DNA of 62,775 nt from Chitinivibrionia bacterium (lineage in GTDB: Bacteria > Fibrobacterota > Chitinivibrionia > Chitinivibrionales > Chitinivibrionaceae): NCBI GenBank assembly GCA_009779925.1, contig WRAZ01000010.1, positions 1 to 62,775 on the forward strand. Reading direction: 5' to 3'. The first letter of the stretch is position 1, and every line of letters starts with the position of its first letter. Position numbers and translations under genes: made by a program. Below are positions 1 through 6,561 of this stretch, in pieces. The notes beneath the pieces are model-generated. The model did not search any database. It worked only from the letters and a program-made list of their open reading frames with translations, and was not told where the DNA came from.

Positions 1-54
1 ACCGTTTTTTTGCACCGTTTAATAATTTTTAATATTCAAAAAAGGAGTGGGCTA

Positions 55-795
55 ATGCTTGCTAAAAGAAGTTTATTGGTGTTATTGTGCTTGGTAATGT
101 TTGCTTTTGCAAACGATTCACGCGTGTTTCTTGGTCTTCGTCTCGGAGGCGGTATCGGTATGAGCCGTCCGACAGGAGATGTAAAAGAAGCTTATGACGA
201 ATCTGAAGGTTCAAAATTCAGAAGCGGCGGCGGCTCTTTTGATGTTGCTCCTTTTGTGAGTTTTCAGTTGACTGACAACTTTGCTGTCGGAACAGAGTTT
301 ATGTTCACTCGTTTCGGTTATGGCGGCGAGAAACTTACGGAAGATGACCCCTGGGATGATGGTAAAGACGGTGATTGGTTTTCAACAAGCAGAGCCGCTA
401 TGGTAATTCCTGTTTTGGCGCAGTTTACTTTGGCGCAAAGAAAAGTTAATCTTTTCGTAGGTCCCCATTTTACAATAAATATGGGTGATATGAGAGATGC
501 TGAGAATTGGGCTGGTGAAAGCAAAAGCGAGAAATGGGATTCGGAAGAGATGGACTGGTTCAAAGATGAAATGAACGTTCCTGTTATTGGCTTGACTGTC
601 GGCGCGGCATTTGCCGTTGGTCCTGTTTTCATTGACATAAGATACCTTACAGACTTGGGTGCTGTTAAGCCCAAAGACGCGGGGGAAGTACTTTATGCAG
701 GCGAACCTTGGGAATTTACAATGCCTGACGGCGGAGTTCGTCGTGCAAAATTGGCGCTTTCTGTAGGTTGGCAATTCGGTTTGGGTTCAAGATAA
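55..795 (+). CDS. Small outer-membrane beta-barrel protein
   Basis: A secreted protein of 246 residues, probably an eight- to ten-stranded outer-membrane barrel. The ATG at 55 is preferred over an upstream TTG because an AAAGGAGTGG ribosome site lies just before it and a clean signal peptide follows (two basic residues, a hydrophobic core, then AFA). The mature part alternates polar and hydrophobic residues in short strands rich in Gly and aromatics, as in porin-family barrels. Acidic loops (for example the DDPWDDGKDGDW stretch near residue 100) would face outward. It stands alone, with a strong hairpin terminator behind it. The specific role is unknown; the barrel call rests on composition only. 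Confidence 0.6.
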   Translation: MLAKRSLLVLLCLVMFAFANDSRVFLGLRLGGGIGMSRPTGDVKEAYDESEGSKFRSGGGSFDVAPFVSFQLTDNFAVGTEFMFTRFGYGGEKLTEDDPWDDGKDGDWFSTSRAAMVIPVLAQFTLAQRKVNLFVGPHFTINMGDMRDAENWAGESKSEKWDSEEMDWFKDEMNVPVIGLTVGAAFAVGPVFIDIRYLTDLGAVKPKDAGEVLYAGEPWEFTMPDGGVRRAKLALSVGWQFGLGSR

Positions 796-820
796 TTTGA
801 ACTTAAAAAGTTAAGATTTA

Positions 821-857
821 AAAAAGCGGGAGAACATTTGTTTTCCCGCTTTTTTAT
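821..857. terminator. Bidirectional rho-independent terminator
   Basis: GCGGGA (826-831) pairs with TCCCGC (844-849). A-rich sequence lies on the left and a T run on the right, so it can end both the barrel gene on the plus strand and the convergent ligase gene on the minus strand. Confidence 0.8.
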
Positions 858-872
858 TTTATTTAATCTTTT

Positions 873-2153
873 TTACTTTCTGTTATCCACAAAACGAATG
901 GCTTTTCTTGCCTCGCCTCGCAGGTGTTTTATTGAGCCTTTATTGCTCAAAAAGACGGAAACGCGAACTCTCGCTACATTCAAAATCGACTGCGTTATTT
1001 TGTTCAATTCCTTTTTATCGGCAATCACGTGGAGAATAATATCGTTGTGATTGTCGTCGGCTTTGTGTCCCTTTAATTCTATAATATAGTCTTCGCAACA
1101 TCCCAAAGAATCCATAATATTTGTTATTGTCGATGGGTAAATTGTCGTGCCTTTTATCTTTATTAACTGCGATTTTCTGTAAATTATCGGACCTATTCTC
1201 ATAGAATTTCTGCCGCATTCGCAATTTCCGGGGACTTTAAACGACATATCGCCCGTTCTGTATCTCAGAAGCGGCATTCCTTCCATTCCGAAAGTCGAGA
1301 CTACGATTTCGCCTACTTCGCCGTCGGGAACGGGATTTCCGTCGTCGTCCAGAATTTCTGTGTAAACCAATTCGGGGTGCGAATGTCCGCCCGTTCTGTA
1401 TGCGCAATCGCAAAAAGACGAGCAGGTTTCGGTTGACGCGTAAGTGCTGAAAACCTGAGCGTTATAAAGCGATTCTATTTTTTGCGCGGTAGCATTCCAC
1501 GACATATCTTCGTTTCGTAGCGGCTCGCCTATACAAATAAGCTTATTTACGGACGAAGTACAAATATCTTTTCCCATATTTTTGAGATTTTCGGCAAGTT
1601 TTATGAAATACGACGGAACGCCGACAAGAACGGTCGGACGCAAAAGTCGAATGTAATATTCCTGCATTTCAAAAGGCAAAACGCCTATACGCGTCGTATT
1701 TACGCCAAGAGCGATAAAACCGCGATAATACGCCATTCCCGCGACAAAAAGACGGTCGAGCGACACCATAACTTGCGCTCGGTCGTGCGCATTAATACCT
1801 ATCGAATTAAACGACATCGACTCGTTGTAAGCAAGGCGGTCAAGGTCTGCGGCGGTCAGCGGAACAACAAGAGGTTGCCCCGTAGAGCCGCTTGTGACGC
1901 AGGTTTCCACAATATTATTGCTACAATAAAAATTATTTGTTTGCGCGCACAATTCCTCTTTGGTTGTAAAAGGCAAGCGCGAAATATCGTCAAATGTTTT
2001 TATATCCTGCGCGTTAATTTTATCAAGTTTTTTTGCATAATATGCAGATTTTTCTTTCAGGTTAACGACTTGATTTCGCATCACCCGAAGAGTGTTATTT
2101 TCTATTTCGTCTTTGGACTTAAAGTCCCAAGAATATTCCGGTAGAAAAGGCAT
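873..2153 (-). CDS. PaaK-like AMP-forming ligase (phenylacetate-CoA ligase / coenzyme F390 synthetase family)
   Basis: 426 residues, the usual length for the family that activates a carboxylate with ATP and usually transfers it to CoA. The ATP-binding motif TSGSTGQP is at residues 87-94, followed by an ASTE motif and YRTGD further on. Two cysteine-rich patches (SFCDCAYRTGGHSHPE and NCECGR) resemble the metal-binding clusters of this family. It is the last gene of a run that starts with argF and includes a KaiC-like ATPase and two membrane proteins, 11 nt behind the nearest of them. No aromatic-degradation genes are nearby, so phenylacetate is not a safe substrate. The substrate is unknown. 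Confidence 0.75.
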   Translation of the reverse strand: MPFLPEYSWDFKSKDEIENNTLRVMRNQVVNLKEKSAYYAKKLDKINAQDIKTFDDISRLPFTTKEELCAQTNNFYCSNNIVETCVTSGSTGQPLVVPLTAADLDRLAYNESMSFNSIGINAHDRAQVMVSLDRLFVAGMAYYRGFIALGVNTTRIGVLPFEMQEYYIRLLRPTVLVGVPSYFIKLAENLKNMGKDICTSSVNKLICIGEPLRNEDMSWNATAQKIESLYNAQVFSTYASTETCSSFCDCAYRTGGHSHPELVYTEILDDDGNPVPDGEVGEIVVSTFGMEGMPLLRYRTGDMSFKVPGNCECGRNSMRIGPIIYRKSQLIKIKGTTIYPSTITNIMDSLGCCEDYIIELKGHKADDNHNDIILHVIADKKELNKITQSILNVARVRVSVFLSNKGSIKHLRGEARKAIRFVDNRK

Positions 2154-2164
2154 ATCGCCCTCCT

Positions 2165-2491
2165 TTATTTTTTCAAGTTTTCAGAAAACAGCCAACGCCA
2201 ATAAATCATTGTAACAGGAAACGTAGAAAGCACAAGCATTGCGCGTAAAGCCATAGTAGTCGTCGATATTTCGTTTTTGTCTGCATCGTTCATAAAATTC
2301 GGAAGCACAATATCCGCCGCAATAAGAAAAATCAGCGCAATCGCACAGCCGTAATAATAATGATAGAAATGAGGCACCGCCAAAGCTTCGCCGATTTTTT
2401 TGCTCAGAGCCGCTAAAATCATCAGCAGAAAAAACACGCTCGCGTCAAGGATGTGAACCGCGCCTAAAATCGGCAAAAACGCTCCCTCCAT
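2165..2491 (-). CDS. Small integral membrane protein, three predicted helices
   Basis: 108 residues with about three hydrophobic segments (near residues 5-27, 45-65 and 84-104). No family was recognised. Its ATG shares a base with the stop of the upstream membrane protein (TAATG at 2491), which indicates translational coupling. It sits between that protein and the PaaK-like ligase, so the two membrane proteins probably form a unit working with the KaiC-like ATPase and the ligase. Confidence 0.65.
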   Translation of the reverse strand: MEGAFLPILGAVHILDASVFFLLMILAALSKKIGEALAVPHFYHYYYGCAIALIFLIAADIVLPNFMNDADKNEISTTTMALRAMLVLSTFPVTMIYWRWLFSENLKK

Positions 2492-2793
2492 TATTGCCCT
2501 CCGTTCTTAATGTTTTTTCTTACAATAAAGTGCAATTTTATCCCATTCCAAAGCGAGGCGATTGACGCAACCGACAATGTTAAAATCATAATTTTTGTGA
2601 AAATTGCTTTGTCTTCGATAAACGAGGCGCCGATGGCAACGCTTATGGCGCACATCGAAATAACAAACCCCGTCGGATTAAGACGATTATCTACTTTTTT
2701 TCGATAATATTCGGCAATCATATAAATAAATAGATTAAGTGCAAAAACAGCTACAAGGTAAGCCAAAAGTAAAAAATTATCAATAAAAAACAT
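2491..2793 (-). CDS. Small integral membrane protein, about three helices
   Basis: 100 residues with hydrophobic segments near residues 4-26, 42-60 and 67-85 and a basic C-terminus. No family was recognised. It begins 17 nt after the KaiC-like gene and its stop overlaps the start of the next small membrane gene. Size and topology resemble its neighbour, but the two sequences are not obviously related. It is likely a membrane partner of the cluster. Confidence 0.65.
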   Translation of the reverse strand: MFFIDNFLLLAYLVAVFALNLFIYMIAEYYRKKVDNRLNPTGFVISMCAISVAIGASFIEDKAIFTKIMILTLSVASIASLWNGIKLHFIVRKNIKNGGQ

Positions 2794-2810
2794 AGTCCGA
2801 CCGCTCCTTT

Positions 2811-3587
2811 TTACCCTTTTTTCTTCCCGAAAACATTAACAAAAGCGTCTTGTGGAGTAAGGCGCGAACTTCCGCTCATAATTCCCTCGCGACCCATAAA
2901 TTTGCTTTCTACTTCTATTCCGTTTGCAGTACATTTATATTTGCGAATATCCTTTTTGTGGTCGCTTCCGCGCATTTTAAAAATTGTAAGCGCCTTTTGG
3001 ATTTCGCTGTCAATTTCCACATATCTAAGCAGTATAAAACTATCTACAACAAAAGGAACTTTGCTGTTAATTGCGTCTATGCTTCCGAAAACCGCGTTGT
3101 TTTCACGAATAAGAATTGCCGTTGTTCCCTCGCGCTTAAAGCCGTTTACAATCTGCCGCTCAATTTCCCGCAGTTGATGAATATCCATTGTCAACGCCTC
3201 AAAATGCGAAATGCTGTCAATTACAACCCGCTTAATATTGTATTCTTTCATAAGCGATAAAAGTTCGCCGCTCGGCTCGTTAATTTCATTTAAAATAGTC
3301 GCAGGTGTGGAAAAAACAATTTTGAGTTTCCCTTCTTTTTCGAGGGTTTTCAAGTCCCAGCCAAGCTGTGCCGCATCGTGATAATACTGCAACGGAAACT
3401 CTTCAAATGAGATTATCAGCCCGTTTTCGCCGAAAGTTTTTATTCCGTTATATATAAATTGCATTGCGATAGTGGTTTTTCCTGTTCCCGGCGCGCCCTC
3501 TATGAGATTGGCGGAATTCTGCAAAAACCCGCCGCCAAGCATTTCGTCTAATCCGACAATTCCTGTTTTTACACGCTCGTCGCCCAC
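2811..3587 (-). CDS. KaiC-like RecA-superfamily ATPase
   Basis: 258 residues, a single KaiC-type ATPase domain (the clock protein KaiC has two). It opens with the typical VKTGIVGLDEMLGGGF motif, then Walker A GAPGTGKTT at residues 31-39; a Walker-B-like RVVIDSISH is near residue 140. The ATPase fold covers nearly the whole protein, with a short tail after residue 225. Single-domain relatives are common in archaea and some bacteria and often act in signalling with membrane or receiver proteins. It starts 7 nt after argF ends and is followed by two membrane proteins and a PaaK-like ligase. No KaiA, KaiB or SasA partner is present, so a clock role is not supported. Confidence 0.8.
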   Translation of the reverse strand: MGDERVKTGIVGLDEMLGGGFLQNSANLIEGAPGTGKTTIAMQFIYNGIKTFGENGLIISFEEFPLQYYHDAAQLGWDLKTLEKEGKLKIVFSTPATILNEINEPSGELLSLMKEYNIKRVVIDSISHFEALTMDIHQLREIERQIVNGFKREGTTAILIRENNAVFGSIDAINSKVPFVVDSFILLRYVEIDSEIQKALTIFKMRGSDHKKDIRKYKCTANGIEVESKFMGREGIMSGSSRLTPQDAFVNVFGKKKG

Positions 3588-3594
3588 AAAAAAC

Positions 3595-4524
3595 TCACTT
3601 TGACTGTTGTAAAAGATACATTATTATAGCCTTGTGAGCGTGAAGCCGATTTTCCGCTTCTTCAAAAGCAATGGAACGCTCGCCGTCCAAAACGCTGTCT
3701 ATAACCTCTTCGCCTCTGTGAGCAGGCAAACAATGCGAAAATAAAGCGTCGGGTTTTGCTTTTTTCATTAAATCTTCGTTTACCTGATACGGCATAAATA
3801 TTTCTTTTCTCGACTGCGCTTCGTTTTCTTTTCCCATACTCGCCCAAACGTCCGTATAGACAACATCCACGTCCTTTAGCCCTTCGTCTATGTCGTTTGT
3901 TATGGTTATTAAACTTCCCGTATGTGTGGCTATTTTTCTGCCTTCCGCGGCAATTTCCGCATTCAGTTCAAAGCCTTTCGGACAAATAAGCGTAAAATCG
4001 TAGCCCATTTTTGTGCAGTAATGCAAGTGCGAAGCACAAACGTTATTTCCGTCGCCGACAAACGCCACTTTTATCTTTTTGTCGCCGAATTTTTCTTTGA
4101 GCGCAACTCCGAAAGCGATTGATTGGCAAGGGTGAAATTTATCCGTAAGCGCGTTTATTACGGGAATATTCAAATGTCCCGCAAATTCGCGGAGCGTATC
4201 GTCGCTAAAAGTGCGAACAACCAAAAGATGTACCCAACGCTCAAGATTTTTGGCGACGTCGTAAACCGACTCTCTATCGCCCAATCTTCCGTTTGCAGAA
4301 GGCATATCAAGCGCGTTGCCGCCCAATTCGTAAATGCAAGTCTGAAATGTTATTTTTGTTCTCAGAGACGGTTTATCAAAAACCAAAACAGCGGTTTTGC
4401 CACGCATTTCGTCGCGCATTAATTTTCCGTGCGCTCTTTCTTTCTTCACTTCGAGCGACAAATCAACAATTTTACGAATTTCTTCGCTCGAATATTCCGA
4501 TAATGTTAAAAAATCTCTTTTCAT
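3595..4524 (-). CDS. argF: Ornithine carbamoyltransferase
   Basis: 309 residues, normal length. It makes citrulline from ornithine and carbamoyl phosphate in cytosolic arginine synthesis. The carbamoyl-phosphate loop is KPSLRTK (residues 51-57, with SLRT in place of the common STRT), HPCQ is at 131-134, the ornithine loop is DVWASMG, and HCLPAHRGEE is near 265. The HCLPAHRG form points to plain ornithine as substrate rather than N-acetyl- or N-succinylornithine. It is the first gene of a minus-strand run into the KaiC-like cluster; no other arginine genes are in the window. A TATTATTTTA element lies about 50 nt upstream. Confidence 0.92.
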   Translation of the reverse strand: MKRDFLTLSEYSSEEIRKIVDLSLEVKKERAHGKLMRDEMRGKTAVLVFDKPSLRTKITFQTCIYELGGNALDMPSANGRLGDRESVYDVAKNLERWVHLLVVRTFSDDTLREFAGHLNIPVINALTDKFHPCQSIAFGVALKEKFGDKKIKVAFVGDGNNVCASHLHYCTKMGYDFTLICPKGFELNAEIAAEGRKIATHTGSLITITNDIDEGLKDVDVVYTDVWASMGKENEAQSRKEIFMPYQVNEDLMKKAKPDALFSHCLPAHRGEEVIDSVLDGERSIAFEEAENRLHAHKAIIMYLLQQSK

Positions 4525-4574
4525 AATAACGCATACCTCGCTTTGTTTTGCGATTTTTTAAATATATGAGGCAC

Positions 4575-4584
4575 TAAAATAATA
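4575..4584 (-). promoter_or_regulatory. Promoter-like TATTATTTTA element before argF
   Basis: On the minus strand TATTATTTTAG lies 51 nt upstream of the argF ATG. It is one of a set of matching elements found before many genes in this window. Confidence 0.35.
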
Positions 4585-4671
4585 AATGCGCACCGATTTT
4601 GGGGAATATTTCTTCTTATTTGAATAAAAAATCAGTGAATTTAGAAAAATTGAGTGAAATTTCCAAAACTG

Positions 4672-4697
4672 AACACTGTTCAAAACACTGTTCAAAA
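4672..4697. repeat. Tandem 12-nt direct repeat AACACTGTTCAA
   Basis: AACACTGTTCAAAA occurs at 4672-4685 and again at 4684-4697, a period of 12. The first copy extends to the 11-bp palindrome GAACACTGTTC (4671-4681). It lies in the divergent argF / DUF4143 spacer and could be an operator. Confidence 0.5.
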
Positions 4698-4721
4698 ATA
4701 ATAATTCGCAAAAAAACACAC

Positions 4722-4804
4722 AAACTCCCCACGACTTTATGTTGCATACTACAGAAACTCCCCACGACTTTTGCAAACAAAACACAAAAACTCCCCACGA
4801 CTTT
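4722..4804. repeat. Three 17-bp repeats at exact 33-bp period
   Basis: AAACTCCCCACGACTTT is present without mismatch at 4722-4738, 4755-4771 and 4788-4804, separated by two different 16-nt spacers. The array ends about 10 nt before a palindromic promoter-like element and 40 nt before the ATG of the DUF4143 ATPase. The repeat is not itself a strong palindrome and is shorter than CRISPR repeats, and no cas gene is near. Possible roles are a multi-site operator or a structured leader. The remainder of 4525-4843 is AT-rich with no gene seen. Confidence 0.8.
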
Positions 4805-4813
4805 GTGTAAATA

Positions 4814-4828
4814 TAGTATATTATACTA
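4814..4828 (+). promoter_or_regulatory. Palindromic promoter-like element before the DUF4143 ATPase
   Basis: TAGTATATTATACTA is a perfect inverted repeat with a one-base centre. It sits just upstream of the ribosome site AGGAGGG and 30 nt before the ATG at 4844. It overlaps an ATAGTAT core like that seen before other genes, so it may be both the -10 region and an operator. Confidence 0.4.
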
Positions 4829-4843
4829 AAAAAAGGAGGGCTT

Positions 4844-6151
4844 ATGTATAGAAATATGATAGAAAACTTGCTTAATTGGAAAAACAAAGCCGACAAAAAG
4901 CCGTTAATACTGAAAGGCGCAAGGCAAGTCGGTAAAACATTTTTGATGAAACAGTTCGGTGAGCGGCATTATAAAAGCACGTTTTATGTGAATTTTGAAA
5001 ACAATTTTGCCATAAAACAACTGTTTGCAAACGACATTTCGCCCGAAAAAATAATTCGCGGACTTGAAATACATTTCGGGCAAAAAATAGACAGTCAAAA
5101 TTCCTTGATTATCTTTGATGAAATTCAGGAAGAGCCGAAAGCGGTTAGTTCGCTTAAATATTTTAACGAGGACGCGCCGCAATACGACATAATTTGCGCA
5201 GGCTCATTGCTTGGCGTTGCGCTTCATAAAGGAACTTCTTTTCCTGTCGGCAAAGTGGAATTTCTGAACTTATTCCCTATGTCTTTTGAAGAATTTTTGC
5301 TTGCAATCGGCAAAGAAAATTTGGTGAACTTATATAAGGAAAAGGAATACGACCTTATTAACGCGTTCAAAAACGAGTATATTTCATTGCTTAAAACTTA
5401 TTATTTTGTCGGCGGAATGCCTGAAGTCGTCGCAAGTTTTGCCGTTGAGCAGGACTTGGAAAAATGCAGAAATCTACAAAATAACATCCTTGCGGCATAC
5501 GAACAGGATTTTTCAAAACACGCGCCGAACGAAATTGTTCCTAAAATTCGGATGCTCTACAATAATATCCCCGTTCAACTTGCCAAAGAACACAAAAAAT
5601 TTGTTTATAGCCATATAAAAGAGGGAGCGAGAGCAAAAGAATTTGAAATGGCAATGATGTGGCTTATTGATTGCGGGCTTATTCACAAAGTTGACAATGT
5701 AAGCACGGTTCGCATTCCGCTTAAAAGTTATGCCGACCCAAAAAACTTTAAACTGTTTTTGCTCGACGTCGGACTTTTGTCTTGTATGAGCGGCTTGCTT
5801 CCTCAGATAATTTTGGAGCAAAACAAATTTTTTGTAGAATTTAAAGGAGCGATAACAGAACAGTTTGTATTGCAGGAAATGAAGACTTTCAACGATTTTG
5901 AGATTTTTTATTGGTCTAACAGCAACGGAAGCGCGGAAGTCGATTTTTTAATTTCCAATAAAAACAATCCTATACCCATCGAAGTAAAGGCGGAAACTAA
6001 TTTGCAGGCAAAATCATTATCTGTTTTCAGGGATAAGTTTGCGCCCGATTTGCTTATGAGAATATCCATGAGCGATTACAGAAAAGACGGAAATTTACTT
6101 AATTTGCCGCTTTATTTGATAGAAAATTTGAAATCGGAGATTGGCAAATAG
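4844..6151 (+). CDS. AAA ATPase with DUF4143 C-terminal domain
   Basis: 435 residues, typical for the AAA_14 plus DUF4143 family of anaerobe genomes. Walker A GARQVGKT is at residues 25-32 and Walker B LIIFDEIQ at 88-95. The C-terminal part carries EVDFLI followed by IPIEVKAE, a D...ExK pattern like restriction-type nuclease folds. Family members are scattered, often strain-variable, and of unknown function; roles in defence or toxin-like behaviour have been suggested. An AGGAGGG site precedes the ATG. The upstream spacer carries three 33-bp-spaced repeats, and the gene is followed by a FliS-like gene with its own promoter-like motif. Confidence 0.8.
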   Translation: MYRNMIENLLNWKNKADKKPLILKGARQVGKTFLMKQFGERHYKSTFYVNFENNFAIKQLFANDISPEKIIRGLEIHFGQKIDSQNSLIIFDEIQEEPKAVSSLKYFNEDAPQYDIICAGSLLGVALHKGTSFPVGKVEFLNLFPMSFEEFLLAIGKENLVNLYKEKEYDLINAFKNEYISLLKTYYFVGGMPEVVASFAVEQDLEKCRNLQNNILAAYEQDFSKHAPNEIVPKIRMLYNNIPVQLAKEHKKFVYSHIKEGARAKEFEMAMMWLIDCGLIHKVDNVSTVRIPLKSYADPKNFKLFLLDVGLLSCMSGLLPQIILEQNKFFVEFKGAITEQFVLQEMKTFNDFEIFYWSNSNGSAEVDFLISNKNNPIPIEVKAETNLQAKSLSVFRDKFAPDLLMRISMSDYRKDGNLLNLPLYLIENLKSEIGK

Positions 6152-6158
6152 TATTTTC
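6149..6158 (+). promoter_or_regulatory. Promoter-like TAGTATTTTC element before the FliS-like gene
   Basis: TAGTATTTTC overlaps the TAG stop of the DUF4143 gene and lies 42 nt before the ATG at 6200. It belongs to the recurring ATAGTATTTT set. Confidence 0.35.
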
Positions 6159-6199
6159 CCTCTAAATTTACTAAAAAGTTTGGTGGGAGCAAACCATAA

Positions 6200-6559
6200 A
6201 TGCGGGTAGATGCGGAAACGGTTTCGGAATACTATAAGCAAATGCAAATTGAAACTTTGCCTCAGTATAATCGTGTCGCGTTTCTGCACGAAACTATGTA
6301 TAATATGGTACGACAGGCAATTTTAGGCGAAAAAGAAGACGTGCGAAAACGTCTCGATACCGTCCAAAACATACTTGTTCAACTTATGGCGGTCGTGAAA
6401 AAAGACGATGACGACGAAATCGCCGAAGGATTGCTTTTGCTTTACGACTATATATATGTAAAATTGGAAAGCAACGACGTTGTCGCAATGAACGAAGCTC
6501 TTCAGGTGCTGTCGGTGCTTCACGAAACTTTTGATAAACTTATGAAGAAAAGAGTGTAA
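6200..6559 (+). CDS. FliS-like helical protein
   Basis: 119 residues, all-helical. The pattern matches flagellar export chaperone FliS: an N-terminal YYKQMQIETL segment, then LHETMYNMVRQAIL, a middle helix RLDTVQNILVQLMAVV, EIAEGLLLLYDYIYVKL, and a last helix ALQVLSVLHETFDKLM. FliS binds the C-terminus of flagellin before export. No flagellin or other flagellar gene is in the window. It lies 2 nt before the helicase start, so the two are co-transcribed. Either flagellar genes lie elsewhere or the FliS fold has been reused for another client. The family call comes from pattern, not alignment. Confidence 0.55.
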   Translation: MRVDAETVSEYYKQMQIETLPQYNRVAFLHETMYNMVRQAILGEKEDVRKRLDTVQNILVQLMAVVKKDDDDEIAEGLLLLYDYIYVKLESNDVVAMNEALQVLSVLHETFDKLMKKRV

Positions 6560-6561
6560 TT

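Noticed and set aside
2811-3587. Circadian-clock KaiC
   Set aside because: Only one ATPase domain, no KaiA, KaiB or SasA/CikA genes nearby.
4722-4804. CRISPR array
   Set aside because: The repeat (17 bp) and spacers (16 bp) are too short, there are only three copies, and no cas genes are near.
4558-4896. 112-residue minus-strand frame with repeated KSWGV peptide
   Set aside because: It is the complement of the three 33-bp repeats plus flanks and overlaps the ATPase start. No ribosome site or promoter was seen, and the peptide repeat follows from the period being a multiple of three.
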